Program-made: the position numbers and the translations under genes
Notes under the pieces: generated by a model
What the model was told of the DNA's origin: nothing
What the model saw: the letters and a program-made list of their open reading frames with translations, nothing else
Database searches by the model: none
In this document: positions 42,532 to 51,525 of the stretch, piece after piece
Layout of the letters: the number at the start of each line of letters is the position of its first letter
Position numbering within the stretch: the stretch's first letter is position 1
Assembly: GCA_018266215.1 (NCBI GenBank)
Contig: JAFEAV010000002.1
Coordinates: 62,001-126,000, forward strand
Source of the DNA: Cyanobacteria bacterium SZAS LIN-3
GTDB taxonomy: Bacteria > Cyanobacteriota > Vampirovibrionia > Obscuribacterales > Obscuribacteraceae
Direction of reading: 5' to 3'
Length of the DNA stretch: 64,000 nucleotides

Positions 42532-43425
42532 ATGCTTCTCTCCATCATTATTGTTAGTTGGAACACAAAAGATCTGCTCGATGCCTGTCTCGCCTCGGTG
42601 GCTGTTGAGCTTGAGGGCACTTTTGGCGGTCTGGATAAGGGGCAGGTATTTGTTGTTGACAACGCTTCCGCCGACGGCTCCAGTCAGATGGTGGCGCAAA
42701 AGTATCCCTGGGTAAACCTGATCGCCAACGCCGACAACCGTGGCTTCGCCGCCGCTAACAATCAGGCTTTTGCCCTGGCTGCCGGCGATTTTGTCTTGAT
42801 GCTCAATCCCGATACCGAGGTCAAACCCGGTGCACTCAAGACCTTGATTGATTTTTTTGCCGAGCACGAAAAGGCCGCCGTAGTGGCGCCTCAGCTGCTC
42901 AATTCCGACGGCAGTATCCAGCGCTCCTGTCGTCAGTTTCCCACTTTCATCGGTATGCTCTACGAGCTGATTGGCTTGAGTCGTATGTTTCCGGCCAGTT
43001 CACCGCGCGGCATAAAATTTCGCGAATACAAAATGCTCGACTGGAATCATGACGACGAGCGCCAGGTAGACCAGCCCGAGGGCGCCTGCCTGATGATCAA
43101 GCGCGAAATTTTGCAAAAAGTCGGCACGCTTGATGAAGGCTTTTTCATGCTCTTCGAAGAAGTCGACTGGTGCTATCGCGTGAAAAAGGCCGGTTGGGAA
43201 ATCTGGTTTACTCCACGGGCGCAGGTCGTCCACCATTATGGTCAGTCGATCAAGCAGGTGAAGGTGGCGATGATTCTGTCCTCACATCGAGGACTTTATC
43301 GCTTCTGGCACAAACACTACCGCGGCGGCCGCTGGTGGCTCGACGGCGTTGCGTATCTGGGTCTGATGGCCCTGGCCTACGTGCGTATAGCCAGCTATAA
43401 GTTGAAGGCTCTGCTGGCACCTTAA
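42532..43425 (+). CDS. GT2 family glycosyltransferase (rhamnosyltransferase-like)
   Basis: 297 residues. GT-A fold: LSIIIVSWNTKDLLDACLASV at the N-terminus, VFVVDNASADGS, NRGFAAANNQAFALAAGDFVLMLNPDTEVKPGAL (metal-binding D-x-D-like NPDTE), RQFPT, GACLMIKREIL and GFFMLFEEVDWCYRVKKAGW (catalytic E-D/E-V-D). This pattern is typical of the WbbL/RfbF rhamnosyltransferase group. A C-terminal hydrophobic stretch (GVAYLGLMALAYVRIASY) could associate with the membrane. Context with dTDP-rhamnose genes on the opposite strand supports rhamnose as donor, by inference. Confidence 0.85.
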   Translation: MLLSIIIVSWNTKDLLDACLASVAVELEGTFGGLDKGQVFVVDNASADGSSQMVAQKYPWVNLIANADNRGFAAANNQAFALAAGDFVLMLNPDTEVKPGALKTLIDFFAEHEKAAVVAPQLLNSDGSIQRSCRQFPTFIGMLYELIGLSRMFPASSPRGIKFREYKMLDWNHDDERQVDQPEGACLMIKREILQKVGTLDEGFFMLFEEVDWCYRVKKAGWEIWFTPRAQVVHHYGQSIKQVKVAMILSSHRGLYRFWHKHYRGGRWWLDGVAYLGLMALAYVRIASYKLKALLAP

Positions 43426-43558
43426 CTTTTTTAAAGAGCAATATATTAGAACCATTTTGCCCGGGGTTCAGGCTGTCAATGGTAGTATCTGGCTTGGCTC
43501 TTTGAAAGTACCTTGAATTCCCTTTCGCTTCCCGTTCGAACAGGACCTGTTTATCTAG

Positions 43559-45019
43559 ATGCTTTTTACCAGCGCTGAGTATCTTTTGTTTCTGCCGGCG
43601 ATCGTAGCCCTCTTCTGGATACTGCCGTCGCGTTTCCGTTTGCCGATGTTGCTCATAGCCAGTTATGGCTTCTACATGAGCTTTATCCCCGGCTTTATCT
43701 TGCTCATTCTGCCCATGACCCTGGTCAACTGGTGGTGGGGCAAAGTCCTATATAAAGATCCCAGCAACCGAAACCTTCTGGGCATCGGCATCGCCTTCAA
43801 CCTGATTCTGCTGGCAATCTTCAAGTATTCCAATTTCTTTGTCGGTACCTGCGCCAATATCGTGAAGATGACCGGTGCCTCCGATCCCAATTGGACCGTC
43901 AACATCATTTTGCCGCTGGGCATTTCATTCTTCACCTTCGAATACATCCACTATCTCTTCGAGATTCGTCGCGGCAATAAGCCGATCGATTCCTTTGTTT
44001 TGTTCGCACTCTTTGCCGCCTTTTTCCCGACTCAAATCGCCGGTCCGATCAAGCGCTATCCCGACTTTGTGGCGCAGATGCAGACGCAGACCAAGCTGCG
44101 CTTGAGCTATTTTGATGAAGGCATACCGCTCATCATCATCGGCATGGCCAAAAAACTTTTGCTCGCCGACAATCTCGCTACTTTCGTGCAGATGGGCGTC
44201 TCCGCTCCGACAATGTACAGCGGACCTGAGTTGTGGCTCTTCGCCTATGCTTTTGCCTTCCAGATTTATTTTGACTTCTCCGGCTACACCGATATCGGTC
44301 GTGGTTCGGCCATGCTTTTCGGCTATCACATCCCGATCAACTTCAACATGCCGTACATCGCCAGCAATATGTCTAACTTCTGGCATCGCTGGCATATATC
44401 GCTCTCTTCCTGGTTGCGCGATTATCTCTTCATTCCCATGGGCGGATCCAAGGGCAGTCGCTGGCAGACAAATCGCAATTTGTTTTTGACCATGGCTCTC
44501 GGCGGTCTCTGGCACGGCGCTTCCTGGAACTTTGTCGTCTGGGGCGTTTATCATGGCCTGGCCCTGATTGTGCACCGCGAATTTGATCTCTGGAAAAAGT
44601 CGCAGGCCTGGCTTATGTCTGTCCTGGAAAAGCCCGTTATGTCTAAGGCCTGGCATTTTGGCTCCTTGCTTTTGACCTTCCACGCCGTCTGCATTGGTTG
44701 GGTGTTTTTCCGCCTGCAGGATATCAATGCCGCTTTCGCTATGGTGCGCCGCATGCTCACCCTGCGTCCTTTCTACTCGATGCCGGCTCCCGAGCATTTC
44801 GTAGTGATGAAACAGGACCTGCCGGTTGTGGTACCGGTGGTGATGGCAATGGTGGCGATTCTGCTTATCACCAACTGGCCCATCAGTGCGCTCAACGAAA
44901 AGCAGGCATTCACCAAAATGCCGGCCTTTGTGCAAGCCGCTTACTGTGCCGTTGTTATCCTGGCTATCATCACTTTCCTGCCCGACAACTCGCAGCCGTT
45001 TATATACTTCCAGTTCTAA
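43559..45019 (+). CDS. MBOAT-family membrane O-acyltransferase (AlgI-like)
   Basis: 486 residues with about ten to eleven transmembrane helices. It opens with MLFTSAEYLLFLPAIVALFWILP, the standard start of the AlgI/DltB-like group. SNMSNFWHRWHISLSSWLRDYLFIPMGG and GGLWHGASWNFVVWGVYHG carry the conserved RWHxSLxxWxRDY motif and the catalytic WHG histidine. GPIKRYPDF is also typical. Such proteins pass acyl groups, usually acetyl, across the membrane to a polysaccharide. No AlgJ/AlgX-like partner is next to it. The ATG at 43559 has only a weak AGGA about 14 bases upstream. Confidence 0.9.
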   Translation: MLFTSAEYLLFLPAIVALFWILPSRFRLPMLLIASYGFYMSFIPGFILLILPMTLVNWWWGKVLYKDPSNRNLLGIGIAFNLILLAIFKYSNFFVGTCANIVKMTGASDPNWTVNIILPLGISFFTFEYIHYLFEIRRGNKPIDSFVLFALFAAFFPTQIAGPIKRYPDFVAQMQTQTKLRLSYFDEGIPLIIIGMAKKLLLADNLATFVQMGVSAPTMYSGPELWLFAYAFAFQIYFDFSGYTDIGRGSAMLFGYHIPINFNMPYIASNMSNFWHRWHISLSSWLRDYLFIPMGGSKGSRWQTNRNLFLTMALGGLWHGASWNFVVWGVYHGLALIVHREFDLWKKSQAWLMSVLEKPVMSKAWHFGSLLLTFHAVCIGWVFFRLQDINAAFAMVRRMLTLRPFYSMPAPEHFVVMKQDLPVVVPVVMAMVAILLITNWPISALNEKQAFTKMPAFVQAAYCAVVILAIITFLPDNSQPFIYFQF

Positions 45020-45108
45020 AAACTGAGATGAAATTTCGCCCCCGGAATTAAGGGACGATATTTGAACTCTGCGCAGACATTTAGCGTTACTTCTTCCGAA
45101 GCCTGCAG

Positions 45109-45115
45109 GGAGGGG
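45109..45115 (+). promoter_or_regulatory. Strong ribosome-binding site
   Basis: GGAGGGG lies 5 bases before the ATG at 45121. It is among the strongest Shine-Dalgarno matches in the window and is the main reason to consider the following short frame a gene. Confidence 0.5.
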
Positions 45116-45120
45116 TGAAT

Positions 45121-45270
45121 ATGCTATTGGAATTGTTCGGACAGGCCGTGCGTGCCTATATCCCCAGCGGCGCAGTGGGCTGCATGCTACTGGGCGCCGG
45201 GGTCTGCTTTACGCTCATTTATGTCGGTACCCTGGTGACGATTCTTGCCTGTCACATTGATGACTTTTAG
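45121..45270 (+). CDS. Possible 49-residue single-pass membrane protein
   Basis: A short frame: MLLELFGQAVRAYIPSG, then about 27 mostly hydrophobic residues (GAVGCMLLGAGVCFTLIYVG...), ending ACHIDDF. It has a very good ribosome site and starts 101 bases after the MBOAT stop on the same strand. Its last 84 bases run antisense to the 3' end of the YfhO-like gene, where that gene encodes only a polar tail after its last membrane helix. It may be a small membrane accessory of the acyltransferase, or a chance frame. Confidence 0.42.
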   Translation: MLLELFGQAVRAYIPSGAVGCMLLGAGVCFTLIYVGTLVTILACHIDDF

Positions 45271-48006
45271 GGCTATCAGCAGGCCGATTAGCGACGCCAG
45301 GGCGAATAAAATCAGGCCAAGGGGGAAAGACAGCGGTTTGTATTCAAAGACAATCTCGTGCTTGCCGCTGCTTACGGGCACGGCGCGCATGAGATAGTTG
45401 GCGCGCTCGATTGTGGTTTCTCTGCCGTCGACCAGACATTTCCAGCCGGGGTAATAGATGTCGTTGAGTACGACATAGCCGGAGCTTGTGAGCGCAGCTT
45501 CGATGGTGACTTTGTTTTCGGATGCGGCTGTGATTTTTAAACTGGCCGGTTGGGAGCTTTCGGTTGCGGGTTTTGAGAGGTCGATTTCGGCGCCGCCGGT
45601 TTTTTCCAGTATCACAGTCTTTCTGGGATCGAAGTTCGGATCTTTCAGCGCCGCCAGGGCTTCGTCGCCGCTTGCGACCATAACCGCTTTGTCCACGGCA
45701 AAGGCTCGCGGCAGCGCTTTGTCGTTTTCATAGATTCGAATGCGGGCGGGGCTCTCGTAGACTAGTTTGTAGTCGCTCTCACCGGCTCCGGATTGCGACT
45801 CGCGCAGTGTGGCCAGTATAAATGCGTTCTTCTGTGCCGCTGGATTTTGCGCTGCTTTTTCCAGCGGCGGTGCTAACCACCGTTTGGTGTTGTTGTCATA
45901 GACTTGCAGGCCGACCAGGAGATGGTCATTTTTGACGGCCGGTGTGGGCACCGCTATCAGGCTTGGCTTCTGGTCGGCCGCTGCAGCGGTGAATTTTGTC
46001 CCGTCCGAAAACCAGAGAACATTGCCCTTGCCGTCGTACAGGGCAATGTTGTAGGTCAGATCAATGGGGCCCGCGGTTGTGCCTTCGCTGGATTTGAATT
46101 GCAGGTTGCCGAAGAAGCCCTGCCCTCGGTCGTACTGGAGCGGAGTCCAGAGCGCTTCAATTGTCGGCGAAACCCGAACCGATATCGGTTCGGGTTGTGA
46201 AGCAGAGATGGCGGTCAGGTCGCGTTCGCTCACAACCGGTGTCTGGCTCAGGACTGCGCGTACACCGGCGGTCGCCAGCAGCGGTGAGAGCGGGCTGTCG
46301 AAAGTCTGGTTGAATTCGTCAAGATGGGCGCCGCAGGCCTGCAGGAAAGTGATGTAGCGTTTGGGGAAAAGTGGATTGTGGGTGCGCAGATCGCTCAGGC
46401 CGAAGATGACATTGGAGTTGGGGCGGAATAAATGCGTGCCGGTGGCGATGAAGCGCTGCTGTCCGGAGGGTGCACTGGTCGCGCTCCGCAACTGCGGCAC
46501 GACTGTTTTTTCTTCGTAGGCAAACCTGGGCCGTCTGGGCATGGATTTGAGCGATGTGATGATTTCGGCGCTCTGGCCGATGCAAACAGCCACTGTTAGA
46601 AAAAGGGCCGTTTTTCTAACAGGCTTCAGCCAGTGCGCCAGGATGGCCACACCCGTGATTACGGCGAATATCGAATAACGCAGGACGTCATTGCGATTAA
46701 AAGCAAAATCCGGCAGGCACATGTCGAAATTTGCGCTTATAAGCGGCAAATGCAGGGCTTTGACTATGAGAGGAAATGAAGCCACAGTCAGTGCCAGGGC
46801 GACGCTCAGGCCAATCAGTGGTACTGGAGGTGCCAGAGGAGGGTCCGTCTCTTTGTTTTTCAGAGCCGTGTCCAGACCAAAAGCCGCTAGCATGGCCGTC
46901 ATCAGCAGGGCTGCCGGGAAGGCGTAATTGACCACAAGGTAGGTCAACGGTGGACGGGCCAGGAGCAGATTGAGGGGGAATATTTTGCCGGTTAGAAACA
47001 GGCAGAATACAGTCAGGCCGCAGAAAATATAAACGATTGAACGTTGCTTCTTGACGGCGGCGAAGGCCAGGGGAATAAGGGCCAGGGCGCTGGGACCGAG
47101 CGTGGGACTGGCCCCGCCGAAGCCGGGTTGCAGGAGGTCGAAAATTAGAGTCTGCCAGCGCACCACCGCCGGTGCGCCGCTTCCGAATTTATATGAGTCG
47201 GAATTGCGCAGATATTCGAGAAAAGGCAGTAGCATCGGCGCTGCCAGCATAAATGTCAGGGCGCCGGTGGCACAGAGTGCGAGAAATGTTTTCCGCAGTG
47301 ATTTGTTTACCAGTGCATACAGAAGCAGGGCCAGACTGGCGATGCCTATCGAGAAGAATGAAAGTTCAGGATGGGCGGAGAGCAGCATCAGGGCGCAACC
47401 GAGGGCGGCAAGCCAGATTTTGCCGGCGCTTACTTCTTCTCGCAGACGCAGCAGGACACAAAATACCAGGGGGATGAAACAATAGCCGTTGCCGAGAAGC
47501 TCAAGATACCAGCGTTCATAAGGACAGAAGCCCATGGCCGTCATGGCGAAGGCCGAGGCAATTATTCCCAGCTTCAGTGAGCGCGCCAGGGCAAAAGTGG
47601 AGAGGGCCAGGATCAGTATTTCCAGCACCAGCACTTGATTGTAGGCGGTCAGGCCGGGGGAGAAAATAAGCGGTAGATGCAGGGGCGAAAGTGCCAGCGC
47701 CTGCGGATCGGCCAGCAGTGGGCAGCCCAGGCCGCTATAGGGATTCCATAGAGGCATCTGCCCCAGGTGCAAGAGTCCGGCTTTAAATAGATAGTAGGGG
47801 ATCATCAGATAGACCAGTGACGGGTCCATAAGCATGGATTGTCCGCTTCTCTGGGCGTCGAAGAGTGAGTCCCATTCGGCCAGTTGTTGTACTTTTGAGA
47901 TGGTGGCGCTGCCGCAGAGAGCCGGCCAAAATTGGACGACGGTGGCCAGGCAGAAGGCTGAAATCACGAGAACGCTGGGCCAATGACGGCGTATTTTCTC
48001 GTTCAT
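45187..48006 (-). CDS. YfhO-like large membrane protein (GT-C-type glycosyltransferase candidate)
   Basis: 939 residues from the ATG at 48006, which follows the upstream stop (TGA) after one base; a longer frame to 48051 would overlap that gene. The first about 490 residues hold some 12-13 membrane helices. An extracytoplasmic region follows (about 500-890), then one last helix pair near the C-terminus (LGLILFALASLIGLLIAL). The segment before it (DIYYPGWKCLVDGRETTIERANYLMRAV, GKHEIVFEYKP) is the hallmark of YfhO-family proteins, some of which glycosylate lipoteichoic acid or envelope glycans using polyprenyl-linked sugars. Lipid-linked sugar transfer outside the cytoplasmic membrane is therefore likely. 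It is translationally coupled to the two genes upstream, whose products are regulatory-looking. Confidence 0.75.
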   Translation of the reverse strand: MNEKIRRHWPSVLVISAFCLATVVQFWPALCGSATISKVQQLAEWDSLFDAQRSGQSMLMDPSLVYLMIPYYLFKAGLLHLGQMPLWNPYSGLGCPLLADPQALALSPLHLPLIFSPGLTAYNQVLVLEILILALSTFALARSLKLGIIASAFAMTAMGFCPYERWYLELLGNGYCFIPLVFCVLLRLREEVSAGKIWLAALGCALMLLSAHPELSFFSIGIASLALLLYALVNKSLRKTFLALCATGALTFMLAAPMLLPFLEYLRNSDSYKFGSGAPAVVRWQTLIFDLLQPGFGGASPTLGPSALALIPLAFAAVKKQRSIVYIFCGLTVFCLFLTGKIFPLNLLLARPPLTYLVVNYAFPAALLMTAMLAAFGLDTALKNKETDPPLAPPVPLIGLSVALALTVASFPLIVKALHLPLISANFDMCLPDFAFNRNDVLRYSIFAVITGVAILAHWLKPVRKTALFLTVAVCIGQSAEIITSLKSMPRRPRFAYEEKTVVPQLRSATSAPSGQQRFIATGTHLFRPNSNVIFGLSDLRTHNPLFPKRYITFLQACGAHLDEFNQTFDSPLSPLLATAGVRAVLSQTPVVSERDLTAISASQPEPISVRVSPTIEALWTPLQYDRGQGFFGNLQFKSSEGTTAGPIDLTYNIALYDGKGNVLWFSDGTKFTAAAADQKPSLIAVPTPAVKNDHLLVGLQVYDNNTKRWLAPPLEKAAQNPAAQKNAFILATLRESQSGAGESDYKLVYESPARIRIYENDKALPRAFAVDKAVMVASGDEALAALKDPNFDPRKTVILEKTGGAEIDLSKPATESSQPASLKITAASENKVTIEAALTSSGYVVLNDIYYPGWKCLVDGRETTIERANYLMRAVPVSSGKHEIVFEYKPLSFPLGLILFALASLIGLLIALKVINVTGKNRHQGTDINERKADPGAQ

Positions 48007-48007
48007 T

Positions 48008-49228
48008 TCAAACTTCGGGTGCCGACCAGCCGAAGCAATCGAGTGTTTCATCGATGGTCAAATTATTGTCCAGGGCGTAGGTGATGGCGATGGTGGCCTG
48101 CTCCATCTGGATCAAACTGTGGTCCAGGTATGTCTTGCACTGGCTGACCATCTCCAGGATTTTGCGGTCGACCAGTTTGGCGTCGAGCAATGTTTTTAAA
48201 AGCGGGTTGCGATTGGATAGCGACAGAGCCGTTGCAATCTGCAGCTCCTTGTCGGAGAGGAGACCTGCCCGGCGCAGGATGTCCGTTACTTCGTAGATTG
48301 GATGCTCGGCCAGTTCTTCTTCTTCGGCGGCTCCCAGGCTGGCCAGGGCGTCGTTCAACTCCTGGTTTGAGGAAGCGAACTGGATTTTTTTGACGATTTG
48401 CGCGGCTTGATTTTCAAACAGGACGCCTTCGCGGATCATTTTCAAAATGTGAGTAGTGGCCTGTACGCAGGGTTCGGAGGCGAAGCCCAGCTCGACTATC
48501 ACCTGTGTAATCGGTTTATTTTCCACCGATTCGATTTCTTTGGCCGTCATCAGCTGACTTTCGGAGATGGCTCCGGAGAGCACGAGCAATTCGCCAATGC
48601 CGAATTCGTCCTGGGTCTGGGAGGGATCGATGTTGTTTTCGGTCAGCGATTGGCGCAGAGATATTGAGCGCAGGCGCGCGTTTTTCAAGGCGTAAATTAT
48701 TTTGTCCCGGTCCGCCACTTCCAGGCGTATGAGCTTTTGCGCAGCCAGAGCGGAGTTCAAGCCGGTGCGAGTGATGATGCCGCGGGCATAGAGCACCATA
48801 CCCAGTGGCAGTCCCGTATCGGCCACGGCCTGCAGTCCTTCTTCCACTTGCTTGGGACTGGCAAATCCGGCGGCCATCAGGATCTCGCCCAGGCGATTGC
48901 TGGTGGGTACAGGACGGGGTTTTTCCTGCTTGGGCATGACCCTTTGCAGGGCCGAGTCCAGACTGATGTTGTCGCTCACGGCGATGCGCAGGGCGCGGGC
49001 ACCGTGGTCGACAGGTAGAGCCATATCCCGTATGCGCGCTTGCATCTCCAGCGCCTTAGTCAGGGCCTCGGGGGTGATGTGGCCGTGGGTGGTTAAGATT
49101 CTGCCGATTGGCAGACGCATTTTGAAGGCCAGGCGATTGACTTCATCCAGCAATTCGGGGGCGATCAGACCGCTTTTCACAAGCAGATCGCCTATCTGAA
49201 TCGTTGCTGCGACCGTTTCCTCGGACAT
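48008..49228 (-). CDS. Protein of repeated MshEN/GspE-N-type helical domains
   Basis: 406 residues made of about five related segments. Each has the pattern G-x-L-L-V/M-x-x-G-x-I/F-x-x-x-x-L: IGDLLVKSGLIAPELL, LGEILMAAGFASPKQV, IGELLVLSGAISESQL, VTDILRRAGLLSDKEL. Follow-up segments read G..L...G.IT...L. This is the GspE N-terminal (MshEN) fold, known in type II secretion and pilus ATPases and as a c-di-GMP-binding module in MshE. No ATPase domain follows. The ATG overlaps the stop of the PATAN/GGDEF-like gene (TGATG), and the YfhO-like gene starts one base after this stop, so all three are coupled. A signal-relay or scaffold role is inferred. Confidence 0.7.
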   Translation of the reverse strand: MSEETVAATIQIGDLLVKSGLIAPELLDEVNRLAFKMRLPIGRILTTHGHITPEALTKALEMQARIRDMALPVDHGARALRIAVSDNISLDSALQRVMPKQEKPRPVPTSNRLGEILMAAGFASPKQVEEGLQAVADTGLPLGMVLYARGIITRTGLNSALAAQKLIRLEVADRDKIIYALKNARLRSISLRQSLTENNIDPSQTQDEFGIGELLVLSGAISESQLMTAKEIESVENKPITQVIVELGFASEPCVQATTHILKMIREGVLFENQAAQIVKKIQFASSNQELNDALASLGAAEEEELAEHPIYEVTDILRRAGLLSDKELQIATALSLSNRNPLLKTLLDAKLVDRKILEMVSQCKTYLDHSLIQMEQATIAITYALDNNLTIDETLDCFGWSAPEV

Positions 49229-51231
49229 CAGTCTCTCTTACCGGTGCGCGCTAAAACTATGGGGAAGGTGCCTGTGCTGGCTTCCATTTTTGCCGATGCC
49301 GCCGATCTTACGAGGCTTTCCAGGTCCTCGCCGTCGGAGGGCAAATTGGCGACACCGAAGCAGAGCGACAGATTGGCTCTGTCTATGCCCGGGGCCAGTG
49401 GTGTCACTGTCAGCGAATCAAGAATGCGATTGGCCACGAAAGCGGCTTGCGAGGCCCTGGTGTTGGGCATGAGGATGGCGAAATCTTTGTTTTCAAAATG
49501 GCCGAGCAGATCGAGCGGGCGCTTGACCAGGCCGATGCGCATGGCAGCAGTGTTGAGAGCCTGTGGCGGCAGGGCTTCGTGCTCTGCCATTTGACCGCCG
49601 CGGCGCAGGTCCATTTCAAAGACGACCAGAGACAGCGGCCAGCTGTATGCCTCGTAGCGATAATACTCATATTCCATGAAGTAGAGCAGCGCTTCCCAGC
49701 TCATCAGGCCGGTTTCGGGCTTGATGAAATTGTAGGCCAGATTTTGAATTATCTGTTTGCCTTCGCCCAGGAAATCGAGAGCGCCACCGCGGGTAGTGGT
49801 GGGGGCTTTGATTTCAATCAAGCCGCAGTATAGAAGATTGAAGAGAAGCGGCGCCCACTGAGCCTGTTCCATTGGTCTGTCGCGCAGCAGGTCGGTGAAT
49901 GTTTTCTTGTGTTTAAGTGATTCGTAAACTTCTTTTTGGGTGCTGAAGTCGAGCGGCACGCCTTTGGCGAGCATCAGCTTGAGTTCCGGATCGCCGAGGT
50001 TTTTCTGCTTCTGCGTCAGGATTGACTCGTAGACAAGACCCGATTTCTCCAGATGCTTGAGCTGGTCGAGCAGGGCGATACCTTCCTGGACTGAAGTCTG
50101 CAGGCTCTTTTCCACTGAGCTCATCTCGGTGCGCACACCGGATTTAAAAATAAACGTGCCCCGGCGCCAGGTGACCAGCTCTTTGATGGCGTCATCGCCG
50201 CGGCTGCCGGATGTTTGCGCATCTTTGGGGATGCCGTTTTCAAAGTAGACATGACCCACTGCCGCATCGCCGATTATTTCCAGCTTACCGGTCAGTTGTT
50301 GCATACCGATGCTGGTAAGCACCGTATTCATCGGGTTTTGCTCGATTGTGCCTTCGATATTATTGGTTGATTTCGAAGGGGGCGCGGCCATGGTGGCCGG
50401 TGCGTCCGAGAAAAAGTCGGCGGGCAGAGAGCCTTCCGGCAGAGATGAAGCGGAGATTGCCCCTAATCCTCGGCCCTGGGTCTGAGACTGGTTGAAGGCG
50501 CTGTTGGGTTGCTGGGCAAAGTTCGCCTGGCCCATTGGTTTTTGCATTTGCGGCTGAGGTGCTGCCGGACGCGCCGTATTCGGTTGTGTCAGAGGCTGAC
50601 CGGCCGGTTGATTGAGCAGATCCTGGGCCCAGCTGCCCGATACCGAACCCTGTTCTACGTTTCGCCAGTTGGCCGTGGGTGACTGGGCCGTGGCCGGCGG
50701 ATCGGGGGGCGGTTGGAAAGAGGGTTGAATAGCCGGTGAGGGCTGGGGGCGCACATAGGTCGGATTGGCGCCGGTCTGGCCGGCATTTGGGTTCTGGGTG
50801 GAAAAAGTGCCGCTGATGGCCGATCCCAGATTGGCCTGCACTGTCTGAAAAGTGCCGCTGTGTCCGCCGCCTGGCGGCACTTGCTGGCTGAGCGTTTGCG
50901 AGCCGGTCCCGGGGGCATGCTGCACTTCAAGCATGGCCACCACGTCGTAAATCATGTTGACGTCTGCTGTCTCGAAGCGCCAGACAAGCTTGGCTTCCTT
51001 ACCGTTGTTTTCCCAGATGTTCCAGAGCGGTTGCGGGGTTACCCGGTCAAATTTCACATGGATGCTATAGGCTTTCGAGGCATGCGGGACTTGCCACGTG
51101 AGCTCTACTTCACGGCCCCGATTTTCGCGGGCCTGGTCACATAGTGTCTGCAGTTCTTTCAATCCGGGCGCCAGCGTCTGACGTGGCATCCGAATTCTAG
51201 ACTGATCTTGACCTCTTCCTGGTCGGAACAT
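49228..51231 (-). CDS. PATAN (DUF4388) protein with degenerate GGDEF domain
   Basis: 667 residues from the ATG at 51231; an ATG at 51189 (MPRQTLAPG) is an alternative. Residues about 15-105 form a small domain (ELTWQVPHASKAYSIHVKF, IYDVVAMLEV), and a Q/P/N-rich disordered linker reaches about 290. Residues about 300-400 are a PATAN/DUF4388 domain (IGMQQLTGKLEIIGDAAVGHVYFENGIPKDA...WRRGTFIFKSG). Residues about 490-660 have the layout of a diguanylate cyclase: WEALLYFMEYEYYRYEAYSWPLSLVVFEMD, then FENKDFAILMPNT where GGDEF would be, then ANLSLCFGVANLP. The GGDEF signature is lost (ENKDF), so cyclase activity is unlikely; a binding or structural role is more likely. First gene of a coupled trio. 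Confidence 0.72.
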   Translation of the reverse strand: MFRPGRGQDQSRIRMPRQTLAPGLKELQTLCDQARENRGREVELTWQVPHASKAYSIHVKFDRVTPQPLWNIWENNGKEAKLVWRFETADVNMIYDVVAMLEVQHAPGTGSQTLSQQVPPGGGHSGTFQTVQANLGSAISGTFSTQNPNAGQTGANPTYVRPQPSPAIQPSFQPPPDPPATAQSPTANWRNVEQGSVSGSWAQDLLNQPAGQPLTQPNTARPAAPQPQMQKPMGQANFAQQPNSAFNQSQTQGRGLGAISASSLPEGSLPADFFSDAPATMAAPPSKSTNNIEGTIEQNPMNTVLTSIGMQQLTGKLEIIGDAAVGHVYFENGIPKDAQTSGSRGDDAIKELVTWRRGTFIFKSGVRTEMSSVEKSLQTSVQEGIALLDQLKHLEKSGLVYESILTQKQKNLGDPELKLMLAKGVPLDFSTQKEVYESLKHKKTFTDLLRDRPMEQAQWAPLLFNLLYCGLIEIKAPTTTRGGALDFLGEGKQIIQNLAYNFIKPETGLMSWEALLYFMEYEYYRYEAYSWPLSLVVFEMDLRRGGQMAEHEALPPQALNTAAMRIGLVKRPLDLLGHFENKDFAILMPNTRASQAAFVANRILDSLTVTPLAPGIDRANLSLCFGVANLPSDGEDLESLVRSAASAKMEASTGTFPIVLARTGKRD

Positions 51232-51525
51232 TTGGCGACTTTCTGGTGTGGGCTAGTAATTTAGAACGAGAATAGAAAAGAGACTAGTTAAGTTTAAGGT
51301 AAAAGCGTCAATTTTACACATAGGCGAAAGCTACTTTTCGCTCCCGCCGTAATGAATGTACCCGGTTGACGAGCGATTTATTACTTACCGCGATTAGTTC
51401 TCGGGCTTTTTGGCTTGAATTGCGTCAAGCTTCCGATAAATTTTGCCCCACCGCATCCTTGCCGGGCTTAGCATCTCCTAACGTAGGCAGCTTGACTTCT
51501 GTGTACCATTGCCTCGGAGGCTTTT
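51232..51525. other. Divergent intergenic region
   Basis: 294 bases between divergent genes. It contains TTGACG at 51366-51371 without a clear -10 at the right distance, and a 7-bp stem with one bulge (51324-51341). GGAGG at 51516-51520 serves the GTG start at 51526. No gene seen. Confidence 0.4.

Noticed and set aside
49228..51231. Active diguanylate cyclase
   Set aside because: The GGDEF position reads ENKDF, so the metal- and GTP-binding glycines are missing.
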